DNA from: Deroplatys truncata
Lineage: Eukaryota; Arthropoda; Insecta; Mantodea; Mantidae
Assembly: GCA_030765065.1 (NCBI GenBank)
Contig: CM060990.1
Coordinates: 415,657,198-415,721,197 of the forward strand
Direction of reading: 5' to 3'
DNA: 64,000 nt
Under the pieces are notes generated by a model, which saw nothing but the letters and a program-made list of their open reading frames with translations, had not been told where the DNA came from and did not search any database. The number at the start of each line of letters is the position of its first letter. The first letter of the stretch is position 1. Shown here piece by piece: positions 25,007 through 34,454 of the stretch. The position numbers were made by a program, and so were the translations under genes.

Positions 25007-27518
25007 ATTGTGCACTTGATTTACTCAGCGCATATTTACAAGTGCTGTTGGTACAGGAAGGTAAGAAATATACTTCGTTCGTTACGTCGGTTGGACAATT
25101 CCAATTTAAAACTTTGGACTTTGGCTTAACAAACGCACCTAGATTGTTTACAGGGATTGGGCATAATTTTTAGGGGATCTAAGGTATAAAACCATTAGTA
25201 TACCTGGACGACATAATAATTTTGCGCCCATATTTCAGGAAATATTATCGAATCTGGAGGCAGTATTAAAAAACTGCAGGAACAAATGTTTAAACGCAAG
25301 CCGCAATTTTTTTCTTTTTGGAATGTGTAAGGTAGAACTTCTAGGGTATAAAGATCAGCAGCAGGCAAAGAGCCGGACACGGATACAATTCAGGCAATCA
25401 AGCAGGTAAGAACCCCAAGGAATATCTAAGAAGTAATACAAGTGTTAGGATTGTTTTCCTCCTATAGGAGGTTCATTAGTATCTTGCAGCGGTGCCGAGG
25501 GCACTGAATGATCCGAAAAAAGCTGATCAAACATTTGTAAGAGGCCAGGAAAAGCGAGAAGCTTTTCAGAAATTAAAAGACCTAATGCTAAGATCTCCGG
25601 TCTTGGCACGTTTTATACCAGGGCCAAAAACTAAATACACTGAGACACACGACACGGCTCTTGCCTCCTAAAGGAGTAGAATGGAAAATGCACCCGGTAC
25701 GGTTTGCCTCTGGAGCTTTGAGCAAAGAAGAGAAAAATTACATTGTATCGGATCAAGAAATATTAGCCGTCATGTATGGGTTATCAAAATTCCACCAGTA
25801 CATATACGGTTATCCAGTAACGATAGCGATAGATTATGCATGTTTGTGCCACTTAACTAAGGCAGTGATCTGTCGGGAAGACTGGCACGCTATAGTTTAA
25901 TGCTGCCGAAATTTGATTACACGGTTCAACACAAATCAGGAGTGAAACATAAAGGTGTGGTTTGTTTGTCAAGGGTGCTCGCAGATCCACGGGAAACTAA
26001 AGCAACACAAGGAAATGAGGATAGAATTACCTGTATATTAGAGTCCATAGTATTACCTCTAAAGTAAGATCCCCTGACTGAAATCCCTGATACAAGCTCT
26101 AAAATAGTGGAACACGGAAAATGCCAGGTTAACACGACAAGCCGCGACATACGTGTTAAAGCCTGATGTGCTGTATATAAAAACACAGGCCGTACATGTG
26201 ACATGCACTTACTATGTATACCTGATAGTTCGAAACAGGAGATACCTTATAATTATCATGACGACGCACTAGGTGGAGATTTTGGATTTGCTAAAATGTT
26301 TCACACAATTAATTCGCACTAATATTGGATCGGAATGAAAAAGAATACACAAAATTACGTGAAAGGATGTGTTTCCTGCCAGTAACCGAAAGGACCAGTT
26401 AACCAGCGAGCCGCAAGACTAATGCAGCCCATTATGGTCAAATATCTAGGATAGAGGTTTTGGATAGAAATTTTGGGACATTTTCAAAAATAAAGAGAGG
26501 CAATCGTTACATAGCAGCGTCCAGAGATTTTTATCTAAATACTTAGAAATGCGAGCCATTCCAAATCATTGGTAGAGCACGTGGCTAAATTTATTCTGGA
26601 CGACTTCATCTTTCGTCCAGGCGCGCCGAAGTATGTTATCGGATATAGGTTCAGTATTTTTGAGGGAGGTAACGCAGGAGCTACTTAAGCTAATGAGTCA
26701 ATCCCAAGTTCCACAACAACCTACAAGGAACACCCGAACGGTCTTATAGAAAGAGCAAATAGAACGATTGCTCAAGTAACCAGTAATTACGTAAATTTGC
26801 AACACACTGATTGGAATAGCAATTTACACCTAATTCGCTTTGCGATTAACGCCAGCAAGCAGGGAACCACGGAATGCAGGCCATTACAACTCATATATGC
26901 AAGAAATCCGGTGTTACGCCCTGATGTACAACTACAGATTACGACTTAAAATATATTCTTGCAGGAATCAAAATACGCGATTTTGAAAGCAAGAGAGCTA
27001 ACACAAGACAATATAGGAAAGAGCCAGGGAAAACACAAGCGTCTATATGATCGCAAAAGGAGGCATATTGGGTATAGAATCGGACATCCAGTGAAATTGC
27101 ACACCCCCTGCAGATAAGTATGTAACGTTACAAAACTGTTAATGAATTATAACATCCGTATAAAATAGTACAAAAATTAAGCTCCTGGAACTATGCAATA
27201 AGAGTCATAATTTCTATAAAACAACAGAATGTCCACATATGCAATATTTCGCGATATTGCGCGTAAGAAGTTAGAAATAAGAAACGATTACTGAACACAC
27301 ATAGCAAATATAAGCATGCAAAGAAACGCCATGAGATTGCCTCACACAAAGAAAATGATAACTGCCAAAGTTTCACGTTTCAACGGACACGCTAGCGAAA
27401 GTGTTCGCACACAAGAAAGCCGAACTACATTATTTTTTACACGGATGCAATTATAGGTGATGATAAGAAACAAAAGAAGTAGGATAAAAGGAAGTAGGAA
27501 AAAGAGGAAGAATGTTAA

Positions 27519-29898
27519 CCCTCCGTCATGCGCGCGCTTTCCTAGAATACCGTTGGTCGAGCGGGGTCTATTATTTTTATTGTTATTGTTTGTATTTATT
27601 CTGTCTTTGGTCTATATTGGTTTTTTCCCTATGTTTGCTTTTATTTAGGTTAAATATACACGGCCTTCATTAGTAGGTATTACCTTACAACAAAAAGGCA
27701 GGCTAAAATATGAGTACATATACATTATAAGTTGTATTACAACCTGTGTAAAGAAATAAATTTCCATTTTCAGGTATACATGCGGCTTGTAATTTCAAAT
27801 GTTCAGTTACTCAGTATCATCCACTACCTCTCCCTTGTTTAGCCCGACTAAGCAACTATCGCCAATAATTTTAGAATGATGGCTCAAATAGGGGGAGTGT
27901 TGCATTTTCCAAATTCATATTTCGTTTTGCAGTTCCTTTTGTCTTTGCTGCAGGGTTCCGTCGTTTCCTTTTCAATGTGGATAGCGTTGTATTTGACAAT
28001 TCAGCTACTGCGTATTTTTCAGGATTATATTTTGTCAAAAGGCCTTTCAAATCAACGGGTAGATTTGATACAGTTCCTCTCCTTTTTAGCTGTTGCGATG
28101 ATAAAGCTGAAGACAATACTTTCAAATCCTCCTTTCTTGTGGAATATTTTGTTTTCCCTAGAATAAATACCTGCAATGTTCAAGATGTGGTAAAAATTAC
28201 CATGGGCCAGCTTCTCGTTGTTCTGGCTGCATTGTATGTAGCGCACAGTTTATCTACCACATCAGCTTCAGATTTAGTGTTGTTGCAATGCAGGATTATT
28301 TCAGGCTTTTTCTCAGCATCTTCTGATTGCTGTTTGAATGAACATGTAGACGAGAGCAAAACTACTGTTTTACACTTTTTGGAACATATGAAACAGGTGT
28401 TTCATTTTTTGTGAAGCCGAATATGCTTTCGTACTGACTGCGACGTTTTGGATAAGTAAAATTAGTGGGTAATTCCTTTTTGTTCTTTCGTACATTACCG
28501 ACTAAGGAAAGTTATTTTTTTCGCGCAATTCATTCACGAGCGATACACTGGTAAACCAATTATCTGCAGTAACGTTTCGTCTAGTGCCAGAGATTGGTTT
28601 AGTTAGTCTCAACAGTACAGCTTCTGCCGAATTAGTTTGCAAATATGGTTCGTCTGGCTGCTGTCCACAATGAATTTCCAAATTAGTAGTATAAACCAGC
28701 TTTGCATCACTCAAATAGAATACCTTTATGCCATACTTGTTTGGCTTGGATAGTATATATTGTCTAAAACGACATTGGCCACCAAATACCGGCAACTATT
28801 CGTCGACAGTGACATTTTGTCCAAGAGAATAGTGCTTCTGACAGCTGTACAAAAACAATGTCAATATTTCTCTAACAACAGCCAATTTATCCAATCTTCG
28901 TCACTTCAGTCTTGAGCTTTTGTCATGATAGCGAATACAGCGTGTTAGAAAACTGAATCATCTTTCGGACACATCCATTTGAAATAGAGGAACTCCAAAA
29001 TAACTGGTTTTCAAAAAATCGTGAATATTCTGGCGTGCACAACGAAAAATATCTGCCAGCTACAATAAGCCTAGGAAAACTTTTATTTGTATCACATCTG
29101 TAGATCTGCCGTTTCTTTCACGATCAAACTTGTGGTGCACACTGGCAATGCACGTATTTGAGTTCTAAATAATAAAATCAACTCTTCAGTAACAAAAGTT
29201 TCCAACGATCCATTTCGGTTTACGCATTTTTGGCACTTCGTACTACACAAAGAAGTTTGGCCAAAATATTGGGAGCTCTTGTCTGTGTTATTTTGCAAGG
29301 TATTCTTTTCAATTTTGTTCCACCTCTTCCTGTAAATATTAGCAGAATGTATTGTCGATAATAGTAATTATTATACGCATATAATAAAATACATGTTATC
29401 ACACAAGCTGCTTTCATTGTCTTCATCTTCATGATCAGTTTATGAATCTAAAGATCTCGTTTATAGTTTATCATCAGAATCATCTGATTCAAACGAGTTA
29501 ACATCTACGGTCAAGGCATCATCGCAAAGTAGGCGATGTATTTCTTGCAAATCATTCGGATTTTGCAGATCCTACTTTTACTCGTGATCATGACGAAGCA
29601 GTAACAGCTCCTTGCAATGGCAAAGCAATATTGTACAGCTAATGAGGAACAAATTTGTCAACAATATGTAACGAGAGCAGGCGCACGGGTTCTGGTTGAC
29701 TTGTGCAACACATAACTGCTGGTTAGTCATTCTTCCAGGTCAACAAATACACAGATAAAGTTATCGCTTCAGTAAATAATCGAGCAAGGTGCAATGTTAG
29801 GTGTCCTAGTCAGGCAATTGCATAGGTGCGTTCTTTCGAAAATTATAAGATTTAAATCATGTCAGGGATCCATCTGGCCTCTAGCCACCAACGGAGGG
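27519..29898 (-). mobile_element. piggyBac-family DNA transposon with TTAA flanks
   Basis: The left end is CCCTCCGT at 27,519 preceded by TTAA (27,515-27,518). The right end is ACGGAGGG, ending at 29,898 and followed by TTAA (29,899-29,902). The 2,380-bp length fits the family. The inverted repeat is only about 8 bp perfect. The internal gene is a degraded piggyBac transposase on the minus strand. Confidence 0.85.
27871..29450 (-). pseudogene. piggyBac transposase, degraded
   Basis: Ordered piggyBac motifs on the minus strand: FTGRGGTKLKRIP near 29,300; TVDE (first catalytic Asp) near 28,803-28,814, directly followed by a stop; GGQCRFRQYILSKPNKYG (28,740-28,795); NVTADNWFTS with the second catalytic Asp (about 28,545-28,575); and the C-terminal AARTTR.WPMVIFY region near 28,200. 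The protein would excise and insert precisely at TTAA. Stops and frameshifts are scattered, and the C-terminal Cys-rich finger is not clear. Inactive. Confidence 0.8.
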
Positions 29899-29965
29899 TT
29901 AAGCTTTGAATTTTCGTACTAGTCCTGGAGTGCTTGAAAATAGTTTAAGAGATTTGTTATAATAC

Positions 29966-29971
29966 AATGCG
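29966..29971 (+). repeat. Left 6-bp target-site duplication of the Polinton
   Basis: AATGCG, repeated exactly at 49,045-49,050. Six-bp duplications are characteristic of Maverick/Polinton integration. Confidence 0.9.
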
Positions 29972-30161
29972 AGTAGTTAAGGCCCCGGATTAGCCAATTG
30001 TATTAACGATAATCCTGCCACTAGGTGGCATTGGTGTCGCGTTAGTCCTTGTTAATCCGTCTTAATACGTTGGATTAAGGTGGATTAGTGGGATTAGCGG
30101 GAAGTTTGAAAAGTTGCCACTAGCGGTAGGATTAACGTTGATCCAGGTTGTCTAATCCGGG
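29972..30161 (+). repeat. Left terminal inverted repeat of the Polinton (190 bp)
   Basis: Matches the reverse complement of 48,855-49,044 with about 12 mismatches. The repeat is itself an imperfect palindrome: its outer part (GGATTAGCCAATTG..TAATCCTGCCACTA) pairs with its inner part (TAGCGGTAGGATTAACG..CTAATCCGGGACC), so a single strand could fold into a long hairpin. Confidence 0.9.
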
Positions 30162-30433
30162 ACCTTTTTAATTTATTTATTAATTTCTTTTGTATACAGA
30201 GATTGACAATAAATGATGCTTATGATTACGCATGAGGATAACATTGGATATGGAAACAGGTATTAGAAATAATAAGAATATGTTAAATTATACATACAAT
30301 TTATTGTGAAGAAAAAACACAGTTTTACAGTGAATGATTATACATAATGACAAGATTAGTAATATTTACAGGTATTACAAATGACAATAAGGATGTACTA
30401 AATGTTATATACAATGTATTTATTTTGAAAAAC

Positions 30434-30477
<44 letters not shown>

Positions 30478-30646
30478 CTGGTATTAAAATAATATTGAAA
30501 GAAAGGAATATGAATTTATGACATGATACATACAACATAGGAGTAAAAGAAATAGCATTATTAAGATAGATATGATAGAGAATAGTATATAGGACATATA
30601 TGACTGTGCACACGCACTTTGTGTTTATTGTTTTTGAGAAGAAAGA
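30162..30646. other. Left non-coding segment with a (TA)n microsatellite
   Basis: AT-rich spacer between the terminal repeat and the first gene. It contains an uninterrupted TA run at about 30,436-30,477. No gene seen. Confidence 0.6.
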
Positions 30647-30696
30647 TCACTCTGAACAGTCACTTTGTTTCTCACAAAAGATGATTTTGAACTTTG

Positions 30697-31167
30697 TTAC
30701 GATGGAGATGTTGTCATCGTCGTTGTTGTCGTCGGTGTCGCTGGAGTCGCTATCGATGCGAAAAACGGCATTGATGTGTTTGGTGATGCAAGTGAGAAGA
30801 AGTTGGTGTGCGTTTCCATGGGTGAGGGAACGGCGACGACGAACTCGTTGGTGAAGTTGCTGGAGTAGCAACCATTAGATGTGACGTTTATGTTGAGGTT
30901 AGGTGTTTGGTTGTGGCAGAGGAAGACGGAGAGTTGAGCATCTGCTGCGCTTTGGATAGCTTTGGAAGGGAGACACTTGACGTGGATGGCTTGGTTTTTG
31001 TTGGAGGAAAGTTTGACGATGACTTGTTTTTGATTGCCAAAGAAGGAGATTTGTGTGGAGAGTAATGAGAGTTGGGAATATTCTCCATTTAAGGAGAGTT
31101 GGGGTAGAAAAAGGAGTTTGAGGAGAAGGTGGTTTCGAATGTGGATGGGTTCGGTTTCGCGGCTCAT
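30697..31167 (-). CDS. Polinton hypothetical protein (leftmost gene)
   Basis: 156 codons from the ATG at 31,167. This start overlaps the stop of the preceding gene in an ATGA (31,164-31,167), which supports it. The body (QLSLLSTQISFFGNQKQVIV, then SAADAQLSVFLCHNQTP and NINVTSNGCYSSNFTNEF) alternates hydrophobic and polar residues like a beta-rich domain, possibly a capsid-associated or fibre-like fold; that is only inference. The tail reads Pro/Thr-rich in this frame, while the neighbouring frame gives a Ser/Asp-rich acidic end (FRIDSDSSDTDDNNDDD) and runs on to 30,647. The original C terminus was probably the acidic one, lost by a frameshift near 30,760. Function unknown. Confidence 0.55.
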   Translation of the reverse strand: MSRETEPIHIRNHLLLKLLFLPQLSLNGEYSQLSLLSTQISFFGNQKQVIVKLSSNKNQAIHVKCLPSKAIQSAADAQLSVFLCHNQTPNLNINVTSNGCYSSNFTNEFVVAVPSPMETHTNFFSLASPNTSMPFFASIATPATPTTTTTMTTSPS

Positions 31168-31473
31168 TTTGGTGCGAACTTGACGATGTATTTCTTGAAT
31201 CCGTTTGAGAGATGTTCTACACATTGGTAGGTTATGGTGAACTTGGCGGTGTCGAGTTGTTGAATGAGTTCTGGAGTACCCTTTCCGTATCTTGCAGGTA
31301 GAAAGACTTCGGTATCTTCGTCGATTTTCACAACGGTTCTTGTGCCGTATCTGGTGGCGAGTGATCTGACGCCTAGAAAGGTGTATGGGACGTTTTCTTA
31401 GAGCCGCAACGCAGAGAATGTCGGTGTTGTTGGAGAGCTCATCTAGTTGCCGAATGAGGGCGTTTGCGCTCAT
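31164..31473 (-). pseudogene. Small Polinton protein, OB-fold-like (possible ssDNA-binding), one frameshift
   Basis: The gene starts at the ATG at 31,473, which overlaps the previous stop in an ATGA. The first ~25 codons are in one frame; after about 31,395 (an AAGAAAACG run) the reading shifts by one and ends with TGA at 31,164-31,166. The second part contains TRYGTRTVVKIDEDTEVFLP, then ARYGKGTPELIQQLD and a final GFKKYIVKFAPK. This resembles short proteins of arthropod Polintons and related viruses with a compact beta-barrel pattern, plausibly an OB-fold that binds single-stranded DNA during strand-displacement replication. The role is inferred. About 100 codons in total. Confidence 0.5.
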
Positions 31474-32010
31474 GTTTCGCTTTTGGCACACCAGTGGCAG
31501 TTTTTAACGAACGGTGGTGGTCCGACAAAGTGAGTTCTTTGAGAAGGTAGGTTGTAGTGGCGTGTACAGCGACGATATGGTGCGCAAATGTGTTGAAGGT
31601 GAATGGGTAGCTGCTCCCACACGATGTCTACGTCGACAGGAGGATAGCTTGAGAAGATGGCGTTTGCGTTTTGAAGCAGAACTTCTCGTTCCTGAGGCAG
31701 GAGAACTTGAATGCACCTATAATTTTGAAGAATACTTGAGGAGTCATGAGCAAGTCATGAGCGACGCCTGTTGTACTTCCAGTTAAATTCCTCAATTTGT
31801 TGGCGAAGCCTGGCGAGTTCCTGAAAGTAGTGAACTTCACAAGTGTAGCAAAGGTTGGTGCTACGAGGATTGAGCACTTTGGTTGTACAGCAGGAGCAGG
31901 TGTGAGCTGGGCACGAAACGTCTGGCATATCCGAACGTTAGAACTGCACTGTGTGAGGGGCAAACATTGGAGGGAATATATATGGGGGAACCACTGGTGG
32001 GGGTAGGATG
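31470..32010 (-). pseudogene. Polinton zinc-ribbon-like protein, broken
   Basis: A minus-strand trace ending at TGA 31,470-31,472. The C-terminal part is open from about 31,757: SSILQNYRCIQVLLPQERE, then VDIVWEQLPIHLQHICAPYR, then HFVGPPPFVKNCHWCAKSET. It is preceded, across an in-frame TGA near 31,760, by LCYTCEVHYFQELARLRQQ and a CSCCTTKVLNPRS segment. The Cys pairs (C-x2-C, C-S-C-C, C-H-W-C) suggest two zinc-binding sites. Further upstream is a proline-rich stretch, PPPVVPPYIFPPMF (about 31,965-32,010). The start is not identifiable. Function unknown; a nucleic-acid-binding or regulatory protein is plausible. Confidence 0.5.
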
Positions 32011-32346
32011 GTTGCGTCACATTCACAGGAAGCGTTAATTGCAGGAAGGAGCACATCCGTGGGAAACCACTGGAGGGGAAAAAGGTTATTACCGCACATC
32101 CGCCGGAAGCAGTACATGTGTGGGAACCTGTGGAGGGGGAAAAAGTCCGTTGCACCACATCCGCCGGAAGCGTTAATTGCTCACACAGGAAGGTGTACGT
32201 CCGTTGGAAATGCCTGGAGGGGGAAAAGTTCGTTGTGCCACATCCGTGGGAATTGCACACGCAGGAAGGAGAACATCCGTTGGGAAGTTGATGACGCTGC
32301 ACACAGGAAGTAGCACATCCGTGGGAAAGAAAAAGTCCGTTGGGTG
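32010..32346 (-). repeat. Degenerate tandem repeat, formerly proline-rich coding
   Basis: Units containing CACATCCGT(G/T)GGGAA or CACATCCGCCGGAAGC, GGAGGGGGAAAAA and GGAAGCGTTAATTGC recur about six times at irregular 40-80 bp spacing. On the minus strand the units encode FPPPPQVPTHV-like and PFSPPVVSHG-like repeats in one frame and Ser/Cys-rich repeats in another. It looks like the repeat-expanded N-terminal part of the zinc-ribbon-like gene downstream on the minus strand, now frame-scrambled. Confidence 0.55.
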
Positions 32347-33325
32347 TCACCACCAGAAGTTGCTTGCTTGTTTGAATATGGAGTTTATAACGTCTTCATT
32401 TTGAACGATAACTCTGTGTTCGTTGACGCTGAACAGCCAATCACCGTGTATATGATTGGGGAGAATGTAGGGTGTGTCATTGCCCAAATTGACCGTTAGG
32501 TATCTACCGAAGCACATACGGTCCTGGTTAATGATTTGCTGCATTTTAGCCGCGGAAATGTACTGTTGTTCGTAGAAGATGATGTATAATCCCCTTGTGG
32601 CAACACATCGGAACCATTGTTGTTGTTCTTCATCACTGTCACGTGTTCTATGGGTGTGAGGAAAAGGTTGGGAATTGGATGCGAACTGGATATCGTTGAA
32701 CTTGATGCTGGAAAACAAAAAATGAATTTTGCTCTCGCAGCTGTGAACTTTGATGGAGATGGGTTTGCCGTAGTAGGTGTTATCGACGAAACGGAGTGCA
32801 TATGGAGTATTTTTTGAGGGTGGCCATCCACTTCGTAGTTTTTAAACACTTTGGTGTCTTCGCAGTACACGGATAGGTAATTTTTGTATCCCATGCCGGG
32901 GGCGAACACTTGTTGCGATACCGAAGGACGAGAGGATACTGTCTGTGGGCGGGAGGAGGAGGAGGGGAATACGGGTAGAGAGAGAGAGAGAGCGATGCAT
33001 GCGCACTAGGTTTGAGTTTGTGCGATAGATAGTGCAAAAGGAGTTTGGAGAAAATGTTGTACCTCGAGGAAGGTTCTAAAATTTGCGGAGCGTATGTACT
33101 TGGTGAACGGGTGAAGTTTAGGTTATGGAAGGGAACATTTGCGGTATGGTTGTGAAGCATGTACTTGTGAAATGCCATGATTTGATTTTGAACGTCGGTT
33201 TCTTCTTTCTGTTTGTGATACATGATGTCTGTGACGATTCGCTGTAGACTGTCCAATATGTTGAACTCTTGCTGGTTAAGGGTGATGGAGTCGTCTTGCA
33301 GGTGTGCTAAGACGATTTTAGCCAT
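32347..33325 (-). pseudogene. Polinton hypothetical protein, ~320 codons, at least two frameshifts
   Basis: Starts at the ATG at 33,325, which overlaps the last 19 nt of the upstream gene. The N-terminal part is helical and hydrophilic (LNQQEFNILDSLQRIVTDIM; EETDVQNQIMAFHKYMLHNH). The middle carries Ser- and Pro-rich low complexity over a GA-repeat (about 32,973-32,993), with a frame change there. A YKNYLSVYCEDTKVFKNYE block follows (near 32,840-32,900), then after another shift the C-terminal part 32,718-32,347 with VATRGLYIIFYEQQYISA and YILPNHIHGDWLF. I do not recognise the family. Its place after the protease and spliced gene suggests a structural or fibre-like role, but this is a guess. 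Confidence 0.5.
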
Positions 33326-33805
33326 CCAAACACGTTTTTGAACAGAGTGGTAACGCTGTCGCTGAATTGAAATTCCTGTAGACGTCCCTGTGGGTCATTC
33401 AAGAGTTTGTGAATGATGGGGATGGCTTCGACGAGTTTGTACCACTGCGAGGAACTCATGACGACTGCGTTGCGCTGTCCACATTTGGCAATGGTGACGA
33501 CGAGATGGTGCGGCGCCTGGGGGGAAAAACCCACACACACAAATTTGGTTTGTTGCGGGTTGAGAAAGTAGAAGTCTGACAGAGGGCCCACAACTACGCT
33601 TGTGCTGGGTTGTTGCGTGTTGCAAAGCTTCCATTTGGCTGCGTCCTTTGATGATGTCGGGGTTTGAAATATGGTGCCACTGAAACAAGAGAGATACACG
33701 AAACGATTGAGTGTGACGCACAAAAACAAAAAGAAACAAAAAACACAACGTAGCGCATACAAGGCGGACTAACCTGGGTGGCGTGGCTGCCTGCGCGTCG
33801 TCCAT
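33307..33805 (-). CDS. Polinton hypothetical protein, two exons
   Basis: ATG at 33,805. Exon 1 is 33,774-33,805 (32 nt), intron 33,680-33,773 (94 nt), exon 2 33,307-33,679 (373 nt). The intron has donor GTTAGT, a pyrimidine-rich tract and acceptor TTGTTTCAG. The two exons sum to 405 nt, exactly 135 codons including the stop, and the junction is in frame, which strongly favours real splicing. Exon 2 reads KDAAKWKLCNTQQPSTSVVV and later SQWYKLVEAIPIIHKLL with no stop until 33,307. A TATAAAAAGGC box lies at 33,838-33,848. Function unknown. The gene is intact and overlaps the next gene by 19 nt. Confidence 0.65.
33680..33773 (-). other. Predicted 94-nt spliceosomal intron
   Basis: Donor AG|GTTAGT (minus strand, 33,773 downward) and acceptor CTCTTGTTTCAG| (to 33,680), with a T-rich 3' half. 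Removal keeps the reading frame open and joins a short N-terminal exon to the long second exon. Confidence 0.65.
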
Positions 33806-33837
33806 GATGGCTAAGGAAAGCGTTGGCTGGACGATCG

Positions 33838-33848
33838 GCCTTTTTATA
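33838..33848 (-). promoter_or_regulatory. TATA box upstream of the spliced gene
   Basis: TATAAAAAGGC on the minus strand, first T 43 nt before the ATG at 33,805. The same TATAAAAAGG core precedes the secreted-protein gene near the right end (48,493-48,502), which argues for a shared promoter type. Confidence 0.55.
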
Positions 33849-33950
33849 TGAGCATGAGCGCGTTTTGAAAGCACATACAAGAGAGAGGGGATGAGAATGC
33901 GCTACAGGAAAGCGATACGGATAGTGAAGATATGGTACACGAGCACTTAC

Positions 33951-34454
33951 CTGCAAAGGTTGGCAGGTCTGGTGGATGTGGGAGTACTTTGCGCGGCACA
34001 CGTGTTGGTAGGTTTTGCGAATGCCGTTATCATTGTGAGAGAAATCATTGGCGCAAAATTTGGAAAAGAAGGTATGCAGAGGTAGGCCTGAGCAGCGGTG
34101 GGAGAGGTACTCTATGACATAATGACCGCAAGTGGTGCTGTGGTAACCTTGCAGCCTCCTGGCGTTGGTGGACCATTTTGTCCCGCAGATGGAATTTAAG
34201 AACTGAAGAAAATGAGGCGAAAGGGGGCCTATGCCGTAACTGTCAAAGTATTCTCCACGCCCGTTTTTATCGACAAAGATGCAAACCCAGTGTTTACCCG
34301 GTTTGGTGCTTGGGTCGGTGTTAGCGACTAGAGCAATGGGGAGGGTGGGAAAGCCGTGAATTTTGGGAAGCCTGTCGCAAGGGTAGACACCTAAAAAGTG
34401 ACAGCGCGTAGAGGGGCATGTGGAAAGAAAACGCTGAATGTGGAACGTGTTCAT
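33951..34454 (-). CDS. Adenain-like cysteine protease of the Polinton
   Basis: Capsid-maturation protease of the adenovirus-type (C5) family. ATG at 34,454, overlapping the capsid gene stop in an ATGA. Catalytic residues are all present: His55 in GKHWVCIF, Asp71 in EYFDSYG, Gln102 in RRLQGY and Cys109 in TTCGHYV, in the right order and spacing. No lesion is seen in this core. The frame continues past 33,951 to 33,594 without a stop, but residues after 168 lose protease character. At 33,950 there is a strong splice donor, CAG|GTAAGT, so the true C terminus may come from splicing. A ~170-200 residue protein fits the family. It would cleave capsid precursors in assembling particles. Confidence 0.85.

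Larger units (their letters stand above)
22920..27050 (+). pseudogene. Gypsy-like Pol remnant (protease, RT, RNase H, integrase)
   Basis: The protease trace near 22,955 reads DILIDT with the active-site context decayed. RT starts near 23,640 (REEQTEQLRKLLDRYRHTF), then KKSGEYRLSIDYRTVN (about 23,905-23,955). The frame is cut at 24,015-25,006 by the SINE cluster and resumes with LDLLSAYLQVLL and FGLTNAPRLF. RNase H includes FASGALSKEEKNYIVSDQEILA (25,661-25,900 open). Integrase pieces 26.2-27.05 kb are heavily broken, with YSPL-type and NASK..TTE-type blocks. All domains are inactive. The domain order identifies it as Gypsy rather than Copia. Confidence 0.75.
21293..27120 (+). mobile_element. 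Gypsy-like LTR retrotransposon internal region, degraded, lacking a 3' LTR
   Basis: Gag (about 21.7-22.6 kb), protease (22.9-23.3), reverse transcriptase (23.6-25.2, split by the SINE cluster), RNase H (25.5-26.0) and integrase (26.2-27.05) follow one another in Gypsy order on the plus strand, in many frames. Its link to the LTR at 20,466 is inferred from adjacency. After 27.12 kb no 3' LTR is present, so the element is truncated. Confidence 0.75.

Noticed and set aside
30600-30868. Plus-strand frames over the leftmost Polinton gene
   Set aside because: The valine/serine-rich content is the antisense image of the Thr/Asp repeats of the minus-strand gene.
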